This document shows positions 1 to 11,812 of a stretch of DNA of 64,000 bases, in pieces. Origin of the DNA: Plumapathes pennacea (taxonomy: Eukaryota > Cnidaria > Anthozoa > Antipatharia > Myriopathidae); NCBI GenBank assembly GCA_964036295.1, contig OZ038466.1:9326001-9390000 (forward strand). The letters run 5' to 3'. Numbering within the stretch: the first letter of the stretch is position 1; each line of letters opens with the position of its first letter. The position numbers and the translations under genes were made by a program. The notes beneath the pieces are model-generated. The model did no database searches, was not told where the DNA came from, and saw only the letters and a list, made by a program, of their open reading frames with translations.

Positions 1-1689
1 ACTTACAATGAGACGGGAAAAACTAAAGTTCTTGACTTCCGGGAGTGAAAAGGTTAAAGTAACATTCTGCATCGCCAATGATGAAACCAAAATGGAGCGG
101 TTTTCAGATGACTGTATCACAAGTAATCGGGTAATGCTCTGGCTTTGCGTTCGCTACGTTTACCTCTCGGTTCAAACAAGTTTAACAGCATTCTCGGCCA
201 ATCAGGAACAAAAAAAAAACCGATTGCGGTCTGCTCACGCAAACAAGCAAGCGGCAATGACGTTTTATAGCATTGATTATTATTTTAGTTTTCGAGCTAT
301 CCAAAAACCGCCCTAACAGCATAGGATTGTGCTATATCAACCAACAGTAGCAAGCGGCCAGAAAGGCAAAATCAATTTTGTTTTAGTTTTAGCCGGCTGA
401 TTACATAACCTAATTGCTCGCGTCTTCAAAGTAAACCCAATTTGCAAATTCTTACTGCTTCCGTGGAAGATGCTGTCATTTGGTTTTATGAAAAGTTAAC
501 TGAAACCTCGAGCTGTTTTTCTGACCGTACTTCTCATCCAAACTAGATGTGTTGAGTACGCAAGTTCTATAAAGTACAGATATTCAAGAGTGTGTCATGA
601 CCTGACCCTTAATATACAATGTTCATAATCTGTAAAAAATCAGTCACTGGCTCTTCCCTTTCATTCATAAGTAAGGGTGTGCCAATGAACTGTCATTTAC
701 TCTACACAGTCAATCGATCTATTCAAAAATACGCTCACACTGCGAAAAAGACAGCTTCTAGTTCACAAAATCAGCGCTTCAGCTATCACAACAGCCAATC
801 AGTAAGAAAAGGGCACTTAAAGGTATGGCAAACACTCTTTAAAAGCTAAAACAAACGATGCACCACAAAGGACGCTCCTGCAGAGACAGCCATCAACAGT
901 AAGCTGACGGAGGTGGCGCAAGACCGGGAACGAGCTGCAAAACATGAAAATCTTAATAAGTTAATACGTTTGAACGAAATGAAATGCTAACTGCAAACTA
1001 CTGGATAACACTGGGCCTAGTTGTTTCAAGTGCGATTAAGTTAATCCTGGATTAGGTCCAAACTTTTGTGCCAATTTAGGTCTGAAAATGAAAAAGAATT
1101 GCTCAGAATATAACTTCCTTGTTATGTTTTGACTTAGAACATTCCTTTTTGATATGTTTTGATATAGAACATTACTTTTTAGTTAGACTTTGATCAAACT
1201 CCTGCAGTTTCTTGGTCGAGAAAGAATTTGGCTAATTCTGGGTTAGCTTGATCGAGCTCGATTGTGCCCGCTGAACGCAGTTGTTCTACACTCAAAGGAC
1301 TCTAATCCCTGCTCCTTCATACCAATTTCAAGACTCAAACAACAAGCAGCAGCTTTTTATCTGTTCTTTATCCCAGAGGTTCATATTTAAGATTGCCGTA
1401 TTCTGCAGCCCGCAAACCTTAAACGCCAAACCGCAAGAAGTCACACGTCTCGTCTGCCGTATTTCTGTTATGTTCTCAACACCAGAAAGCATTCCTTGGG
1501 TAAGTCAAATACTGCAGCAATACGCTCCTGTTATTTCAGAATTTGCTACCTTCAGCAAACAGGACGTTGTAAGTTAGATCATGTGACTTTTTGGGGTTTG
1601 CGGGATGCAGTATACGGCAATCTTAAACTGCCTAATTACACAGTAGAGCTGCTAATCTATAATAGCGAAAAGACCCAGAAAATACCCAC
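1..1689. other. Left-edge region, downstream of the last visible gene A exon; repeats only
   Basis: This should hold the rest of gene A (intron and perhaps an anchor exon), but no convincing minus-strand exon is visible. About 90-320 resembles the repeat at 8878-9195 (both have a GGTTTTCAGATGACTGT-like end and CAAACAAGTTTA). About 1010-1270 resembles a palindromic element with ends like CTGGGCC...TTAATCC, related to the element at 28671. A donor-like CATTGTAAGT on the minus strand lies at 1-10, without a supported exon. Confidence 0.5.
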
Positions 1690-4600
1690 CTCCAATACTA
1701 GTCACTTGGTACTCCTTGGTGGCTGCATCACTCTCTCCTCCAAGATTAACAGCCACAACTTCCACCTTGTACTTGGTCCCCTCTTCCAGGTCGGAAATTT
1801 CGATCTCCAACCGAGATGTAGTACGCTCCACTGTAACACCGAGATCACCATCAGACAAATAAGGCGTATAGCGCACCTTGTACCTGATGTCAGGATCTCC
1901 ACCATCCTCCTCGGGTGCACGCCACTTCAGGGTGAATCTCGTCTCCTCCAGGATTACCTGTCGTGGTGCAAGGATTACTGGACGACTGGGCCGGCCTGAA
2001 GTATGTTTTAAAATAGAAAAACATAAGTCCGCAAGGTGTACGGGAAAGCTAACGTAAAGATCAACGACAGTCAGGGGTGGATCCAGACCGGTTAAACCGG
2101 TTAGATTGTTGGAATTTCCAGTTCCCGGCCTCCAGAAACAGGGTTCGTGCTCTGTTGGGCTTTTGAAATTCCATGACTTTCCATGACCTTTTAAAGTTTT
2201 CCATGACCCAGAGTTGACCAGTTTCTTACGAAAATTAACAGTTTCCCGACTAATTTTCGTTTCTTTTATTCACAAGAAATTTATTTCGTACAATGAACGG
2301 TTTTTTTTTTTATGACTTTCTATGACCCCACTTAAAATGTCATGACTTTCCAGGCCTGAAAAATGAAATTCGAACATTCCACGACTTTCCAGGTTTTCCA
2401 TGACCCGTACGAACCCCGATAAATGGCGTTTTGGACAACAAATCTCAAAATTCTTCCATTGGACCCCCGAGAAGCTCTGGCCTTTGGCGCTCGCACACTT
2501 GAAAACCAATCAGAGTTTCTTTGGGATCTACTCCCGCGCGTATAAACCGCAACCTTTTGACTAAAATCTCGGCTTCAAACTCGGAGTGCGGATTATCCGC
2601 GAGACCATTCAGATATCCTTTCCTAAATTTGTATCGAACACTTTAACACCCGTGTGAGCAATGATAAAACAAAACCTGAACGAAGCTTATCTCGACAATT
2701 CTTTCGGTACAATACAAAGAGGTTATTATACGGGAAGGAGTGCAATACGGCAGAGTATTTTTACGAGTCGGTTTTATTTTTTCGAGCCTGCTTCAGGCGA
2801 GAAAAAATAAAACTGACGAGTAAAAATACAGCCGTATTGCACGACTTTTCGTGTAATAAATTGTTTATTACACGACAAACGAAGCAGGGCAAACGTTCTC
2901 GCCGCGCGCAAAATGGAACAAAAAATGACGCGTTCGTAAACTTTGCTTGCGAAAACTGATCACGTAAGCTAATAAACCAGTTGATCTGGTTCCTGACGAG
3001 TGCAATACGCTCCCATCTTTGCACTCGTTTTGGCCCGTATTTGCACTCGAAAATGTGAAGTCGTGTAATAAAGTACAATTACACCTCTTTGTTTGTTCCA
3101 CCTTAGCCGAAACAATAGCTTTTGCTCATTTCAATCGTATTCGACGCATGTGAAGTTCGACCTTTGAAACAGGCCCACATTAAGGTGGTGTTACACTGGT
3201 CGATTTGCAGCGATACGATGTTGCGCTAAAAATTGTTCAGGTGTAACACCCCATTGCGAACGATTTTTCGCGATGTTTGCAGTGCTGAAACGCGTTGCAA
3301 GTTTTTGAAAGCGATTCATAAACTTGCAACACCGTTGCGCGAATTTGGAGCAAATCGTCGTTGCAAATCGACCAGTGTAACACTAGCTTTAGGAGCTGCC
3401 AAAACTCAAGGTTACTTACAGAACTCCTTAGTCGTAACAGTAGTTCTTGTTGCGTCTCCTTTGTGTGCCCTGTTAAACGCCTGGACGGAAAACTTGTAAG
3501 TTGTCTCAGGTTCCAAGTTTGCGACCAGAAACTCTCTTGTCGGGGCATTCACGTTCTGTACGATCTCGCTATCGCTATCTTTGCCATATCCAACAATGTA
3601 CTGGGTAACAGGCATGCCTCCATTATCGTTTGGCTCGTCCCAGAACAATCTGATAATCTCACATGTAGCATTTGTATACAAATTTCGTGGTTCCGATGGA
3701 GACTCTGAAAACGTAACATAGCAGTTATCCCCAAGATTCTGTATTTCGGTTACGTTTGTCCTTGCTCAGAATATTGCTCTTTGGGAGCACTGAGTGGTCG
3801 CTTACTGGAGGTAAAAAAATAAAAATAAAAACTAAGAGAGGTTTAATAGAAAATTGACTGAGAGACCAATCGGTCATTTGGTAAGTGGAGGTGGTCGCTT
3901 AGGGAGGTTCCACTGTATTTCATACTGAAACAATAGTTGCCTCCAAATAAGGATCACCGAAATAATATTTATCTCCATATTAGGATCAGAGCGATGCAAA
4001 CGGATGGACTCGCGTATTATTTTATCGATTACGTGCGCACCTTTTAATTTACCAGCAGGATACAAAGATTTCAGAAAAAACTATATTGCAAACAAACCAA
4101 AAGAGCGACGTCTTTCGGCACCAACTCAGTTACACAGAAATCCTTACTCAAGTAAAAGCTCATCGTGCTGCAAATATCACTAAATTACTAGAAATACGAT
4201 AATCGCAGATACCCCTCGCTCTGCCATTAATTGGATTTCTACTTTGGTACTGCTCAACAAGAGCAGCCTTTGTTTTACCAAAATGTTGACTCAATCTTTT
4301 CTTCGAAGTCAAGTGCTATACGCAAAGGAAGGAGAAAAAAAATGGTGTGTGTTATACTTTTGCGTTGAAAAAAAAAAAAGTCGATTGCGTGACGAAGTAC
4401 GTATTTCCCACGGTCGGCACGTCGAATTAATTCATACAGTCTACCAAGCAACGTTCACAAAATTTAATACTAAAATTTAAAGTTGGTCGGCCGCCGTAGT
4501 ACGGAAAAAAAGGAACACCTGATTTTCCATTTTTGTATTCATAGGCAGTACAATTTATAAATACACTTCCTGTGCGATTCTTTTTTTGCTCTCGACTCCA

Positions 4601-7600
4601 TGCACCAGATTCAGGCATGCATATTCAATGAGCTCGAATTGTTTTGTATGTGAACTCGCTCAAAACAGCATGATTTCTCCAGAATAAAAGCAAAACTTGA
4701 ACGGTTTACTTCAAATTATACACGGGCTTCAGACCTGGTCATACTTCACAGGGCTTGTGAACGATTCTCGCTGCAATCACCGCGCGTCAGATTACAGCAT
4801 TTGTTACAGTTAGTCTCGAAAGAAAAAAAAAGACATCTGACTAAATCATTCAAGACTCCAAGTTCCGATTGCTCTGAGCGAATACGGTGTCGAAACTGGC
4901 GACAGAAGCGTATTAAAACAATACTTCGAGGGAAAATGATCAGCATACAGATTTTATTACATTCTTGAAGTGATCGAGTTACAAGATACGGGATAGAATA
5001 TATTTGTCACGGTGATTGTTTGATTTCCACCGACTGATCTTTGTTGCTTGTCCTTTCTGAATAAGTATCTGATCAAAACGGCGTCTGAAGCTCCCGATTT
5101 GCTTTCAAGCGCCGTTTCCTTTGCGGAGTCGTTTCTTCAGCACGCTTTTCTGTTCATGATGCTTTCGGTCATAACAGGATTGTAGTCTTTTGTCGAGACG
5201 GATTCCGCCTTCCCGTGCTTGTTCCCTTCTCTTTTGAAGACGAGTTTCACGAGACTTCTGTGTTTCAAGTTTTTCAGTTTTCAAATGTTGCTTCGTTCAA
5301 TCTTATTCAGAGTATCAGTAAAACTACAGCGGGACACGTGATCGATCTTTTGTCGTTGCTTAACGCGGATGGCCCTGGGGACGAGGTCGTACGCCAGACA
5401 AACAGACACACGAACAAACTAATATCGAGATGGCGACCCGCTTGGAGTCTTCATAGGGCGATTTTGCTGCATTAGCGTCGTGATTATTACCCTCGCTTCG
5501 CTCGGGGATAATAAAACATCTGACATAAAATGGTGTCAAGATACAAGTTACAGGCTATAGCACATCTCTTATTATGAAATGTAATCGATCCAAATGACTT
5601 GGGACTTTTCCTGCTGTGCAAGATCAACACTAGTAGTCTGTCGAAAATTGGTAGCTGTTACACCACAAAATGTAATACTAACGCAAAATGTAATAACTTT
5701 TTCACAAAGTGTAATAAGTAACGCAAAATGTAACAATTTTCGCCACAAAAAGTATTAACAAAGTAACGCAAAATGTAATAACATTTCGCCACAAAATGTA
5801 ATAAGTAACGCAAAGTGTACTAAATTTTTGCATTACTAATACATTTTGCCAGTCATTACATTTTGTGGCCATAACCCTCTAAAATGTCAAACAGAACAAA
5901 AAAATACCTTCCCTGTAATGCAGATACACACATGTATACATGTAAATACAACAAAAACCCTGTCTTACAAATAAATAAATAAATAAATAAATATATAAAT
6001 AAATAAATAAATAAATAAATCACTTTATTTAAGTCTCAATGTATTTAGCACTTGCCGTGCTAATTGGGGAGACTTGAAATGCAGAAACCAAATATCATAA
6101 ACTGAACGCAAATGTGTTAAGAATGCCATCTGGTCGGAGGCTAACCAGTTGGCTATTTACAAAGTGTGGCCGAGGATTTGAACTCAGGGCTACCGTGTTG
6201 CAAATTCAGCTAATGAATTTTAAAAAATAATTATAACAACCCGTTTTTAAGCTATGAATACCCTACCTGCAAACTTTAGTAGCACGGTATGATTTGCAAC
6301 CCCATAGTCATTCTTTGCGTAGCATCTATAGGTCGTAAACATCGCTAACTTATCTGTGTAAAGCTTCAAAACAGCTTCTCGAGTTCCATTGCCAATTTTC
6401 TTGTTGCTCTTATCAAAAATCTTGACTTCAGGAGGTGGAAAACCAAAGAATGCACAACGGATGTTGGTAACCTGATTGTTACCCATAAATGAGTAGACGG
6501 TTCCAGGTGAAGCTTTTGTGTTCACTGAAGGTTTTGCTGGGAAAAAAGGGAAGAAAGAGTTGTCAAGGCTAGGCTACCCAACCCAAGTCATGCAAGTGCG
6601 TAATTTAGAAGCGGACAGCTGTTACCTGGTGCCTGAGAAAAGATTTTTAGTTTCTCATATTTCTCCTCAACTGAGTACATATGAAAAGTCTTCCGTGCTG
6701 TTCTTCAGCAAAATGCTAGACTTGGTTTTAAGGATTATTATGGATTGATTCAAGCTCTTCTGTCAACAATTACTTATAAACTCATGATCTTTTTGAGAAC
6801 TCTTGTCCAAACTTAAGGGATCTTCAAGACGTCATACAAATTCAAACAAAGACTTTAACACGAACAGTCAAATTCAAGGTGTTTTCAAGACTGTACGATC
6901 CCTGTATTTGCCGAGAGAATGTTCACGAGTGAAGTACAACTTTCACATTCCAACAGAGAAGCACAAATAATAAAATCCGCTCCCTGCCAAAAAAAACCTT
7001 AACTTTTGTTAAAAAGTGACACTTTGCCGCACAAAGCCCTCAAAAATACAGAGTTGCTGACCAGAAATCACTGGCAGTTTGCACGCGTCCGCAGACAATA
7101 TTGCGACCTGTCGTTTTAGAGAAAATAAACTTGATCGAAATTCCTTGCCTCAGGGCGAGGGAATATCTGCAAATATCTCATTTCTAGTAAAAGAATGTTA
7201 TAGAACTTGCAAATGTGAAAAAATCAACATGAGAAATGTGGAGAAGCACTCCACAGCATCATGCCTCTCCACACTTCTCTTTTGTTCTTCCAGATAACTA
7301 CCTGCATGCTTTTATAACTCAACAAGGTACTTTACTTACACTTCACGTTGACTGAAATGGACTTTTTTGCAATTATCGGTCGACCATCAGCATCAGTAGC
7401 TTCATTGGAACCTTCACAAGTGTACACACCGCCGTCAGAACTCCGAATAGAATCAAAGGTGATAACACTTGAGCCAGTTTTTTTCTGCAAATGGTATGAA
7501 AGGTAGGCTTTAAAGTTGGCTGCATCATCCAGTCTTATTGCAACTATAAAAACTTCTATGTTTAGATAGAAACATTTTCATCACTACATTAATAAAGTAA

Positions 7601-10600
7601 TTAAGCCGTTCTTTCAGCAGCTGTGTATATCACATGATGTGGTTTTGAGGTTTGAATGGAAAAGTTTGCAAAATGATGACGTCACACTTTACCACTCTAT
7701 AACTGAAAGATTGCCGCCGGAGACTTGAGAAAAATAATTTACTGTTGAGCTACTCAAGAAAACAAGAGTACGAGAGCAAAGACTAACTCGAGACGTCAAG
7801 CTACAAAGAACATTTCTCACAGCAAAGGAATAATCGAGGAAACCCGAGGGGCTTACACCACAACAAACTCAACGGACCGTCTCCGCGATTCAACTTGAGT
7901 TTCGGAAGAAATGATCCCAGGCCGTCATGTCTTCATGGACTAACTTTGGGCTAAATGCTGAATATTTCAAAGCACTCGATAAGAGCGATGCACTCGAACG
8001 AAACAAGGAACGGCTCACGGCTCGAAGCAAACATTCAACTAAAGCTGCATGAGATCGAGAGGAGATTTTGTCAGTTTGTAAAGACTGGCTTAGCACGAGA
8101 AACTGAAGCTGGTTTGACCTCATCCTTTACTGAAGATATGTTCTTAGTTTGTAAAAATTCCTTACGGCTGCTCAATTCATTTATAGTCATCAATATTAGT
8201 CAAGTCTCCAAAGGTGGGAGTTTACTCGGCAACGAATGTTTGTGTTTTCAAAGGCACAAATCTCTTGAAATCTCAGTATGAATGAAACAAACAAATCACA
8301 GCATGAAAAGTGCTTTTGTACGGCATTCCCACACGTTTCATGAAAACAAACAAACTCGTGCGAAAATACCGTACACGCGCACTTTCCATGTAGTAATCTC
8401 TATGGCCCATATGAACCAGAAGGCCAACTCAGTGTACACACACAGTTAGCAAACTGAATACCAAACCCTTTCTGAAACACTAAATTCCCTTTAACACTAA
8501 ACACACCCACCCCCAAACAGTATTGGATGATGCATTTTTACAGTAACAACAACAACAACAAAAGAGAAAACATCAACATTTTGTACCGTTTGCCTGTCAT
8601 ATTCACTGTCATCTATTTTCCACGATACAGCCACTGGAGAGGTTCCTTTGTTAGCAACGCATCTGAGTGTTACTTTGTCACCCAAACTCACAATTGTTGA
8701 TTTGTCTGATGGGGTAGTCTCAACCTCAGGTTTAACTATAAAAGATATATAGACCTATTGAGCAACAAGTCCATTTCATAGGGCATCATCTCATAAAGTG
8801 GTTAAGCTAAACCATCAGAGTAATTTGCAACTTATCCACAACATTATTATTACTATAATTCTGCTGATATTTAGAGCTGTTTTTAGAGGACTGTCAAAAT
8901 TAATCATGTGCTTGCTTTAGTTTTGCATTTGCTATGTTTTCAGATTGGTCTAAACAAGTTTAGCAGCATTAAATGGTTAATCAAGAGCAAAATCAAAACC
9001 TGATTGCAATAGCCTCATGCAGGAAAGCAAGTGGTGATGGTGGATGTATTCTCGAACTTCTGATTGGTTTCTTTCTTCAAAGTAAAACCAAGTGTGGATT
9101 ACTTTGGCTTCTGATTGGTTAAAAGTGCTTCTTATAGCCTTTGTGATTGGCGGTTTACTTGCTTTGGTTTTGGTTTTCAACAGTCATCCGAAAACGGCTC
9201 TATGTATAACTTTTTACTCCAAAATTTACTGCCATTTTTAAGCCTGAAGAGGAGATGGTTTTGCTCTCAATGCAACTTCTTCAATACATGTTGAGCTAGA
9301 ACAAGATTTTGTCAAGATTTTTAGCTGGTATTACTAATATCAAAACTTTGCAATATTTATTTGCCAAGCAACTGAGAGAAAGAACCTGCATACCTTTATT
9401 ATCCAGCTGTCTGGTAACTCAAACCTCCAAGGGAACAGGAGGTTCGAGTTTTTGATTATTTGAGTTCAACAGTATATGCCCTTCCCCCTCTCTGATTTCA
9501 ACTAGCACACATAAACACATAAGGAACATATCAGGATGTTTTACCAAAAACATTTGCAATCTCTAACACCTCTGATGCTGTTTTGCCATCACCACTAGTA
9601 ACTTCACATGTGTATTTTCCTTTGTCACCAGGTTGTACATTTGTTATTGTTAGGGTGTCCTTCCCAACACGGAAACGGTCAAATGTCTTAATATCTGGAT
9701 TGCCAGGACTCGACCAGGTGTATTTTGGTGCAGGATAGCCAGTGGCTTCACAAAGGAATGTAATGTTGTAGCCTTCAGTTGCGGTTCTTTGTTTTTTTGA
9801 GGTTTTAGTGATCTTTGCAGTTTCTGTGGTGAAAAAAAACATGGGTCACATGTATTTCTAAGAATTACTAGCACTGGAGAAAGTTTGGTTCAGATTAGCC
9901 CAGCTATATTACAAACAAACCAACTGAAACTCTGGCAGGGTTCGAAATTAATTTCTGGGTTTAGTTGCCCCTGAGACAACCACAAGTTATGTTTTGGTTT
10001 GCCCCATCCAATGTCTTGGTGTCCCACATTGCAATGAAAAGTAGCATCATCATGCAACACTAAATTGCTTCATGTTTCACAGAGCCATTGGTTGTCAAAG
10101 GGACAACCAATGCACAACATTTGATAATTGCCCCAGCATGTTTTAAGTTGTCCGGGACATGCAACTGCACAACCATTAATTTTGAACCCTGTCTGTATAA
10201 CATTATATGTATGGTAAGATACTGTCTTAGAATTTTTGTCCCCAGGCGATTTGCAATGTAGTTATTGAAGGTGAAAAGGATGTCTATGTAAATAAAAATG
10301 TTTTAACAACTTACTTACCATAAACTTTAACTTCAATTTTCACTTCCTGTTCTTTCCTCCGATTGAGAATTGATATGGTACAAGTGTAGTTACCCTGATC
10401 TGATGGCTGCACCTTCTGAATCACCAGCGATCCATCATCCTTCACGTTATATTGCCCTTTCATCTCGATCGTCTTCCCATCTTTTTTCCAGACATATTCT
10501 GGCTTTGGATGGCCATAGGCCTTTATAACAATAACTCCAGTCTTATGAAGCTGCAGTACCTGAGATGTGGCTGAGACAACAACACCTACAAAACAAACCA

Positions 10601-11777
10601 GAAATGACTATTTGATATGTGGAAAAGGTTTGCACATTGCCAAGAAATCCTAAAGTAATTAACGTCAATTTTCTCCCTCTATTGTAAATACAACTTGGCG
10701 GCTCGCAGGCTAATGATCAAGGACTGAAGACTACGCAAATTGTACCTGAAAAGAAGAAATAGTGATGCTCCAGCTCTACTGCCCATCTTGGCTAAATTAT
10801 ATTTTTTCACATGGATGATAAAGGTGAATTTTAACTCTGGAAAAATGCCAGCAGCTTGCTGTCACATCAGCTTATATACTCTCATCTAGCCTGGGTTTTT
10901 TAGCCAATCACGTTAAGCACACCATCATAATTTATTATTTCATTATAACAATGTATTTATTATTGTGATATATTTTTATGAGAAACTTTATGAGAAAATT
11001 GAATAAGACATCAATAATAAGAATTTACTCACTCAAGACATATAACTTGTATGTGGCAGAATTCTTGCTTCCCTTGCACTTGTAATCTCCACCATCATCA
11101 TCAACTGGATTCGAGATGACCAGTTTGGCTTCAGTAGAATCTTTAATTTCCACATGGACTCTTTTGGATGAATCTACAGGAATTTTGCCATCTGGTCCAT
11201 ACCATCCATCGAACGTCTCACCTTGGATGGTGCAAGTAACTCTGAAAGTTTGGCCAGCTGCTGCAATGTCCTCACCATGAGATACTTTGACACTTGCACC
11301 TACAAAAAATAATGTAGAATTTTAGAAAATCAGTGTACCTGTCTGTTTGAACTCTTCTCAAGCATTAGAGGGTAGCTTGGGAGATCTAAGAGCTAAGTAA
11401 AAATACCAATGAATCACAATGCAATAATTTCTGTAAGAATTACTACTGTAGTTTTGGTCTGAATAAACATGGCTGTAAAATATGGAATAAAGTGTATCAC
11501 ATGCAAAGTGAATATGCTGAACACCATAAAGGACGTGCTGGTTGATGTTCAAGCAGTAGCAATGGCAATGGAACCCTAACCATAACACTAACCCTAATTC
11601 AAACCTAAGGTCCAGAGATTTTGGAATTGCAGAATTCTAGGTTTCAAAAGCGGCATGTCTAATTCATTGAACAAACTGAACCTTAACCACAACCATAATC
11701 ACAACCTAACTCCAATCCTAACCCTAACCCAGAGTTAAGGTTAGGATTAGGGATTCATGACTTATCCAGTTTTACAC

Positions 11778-11812
<35 letters not shown>

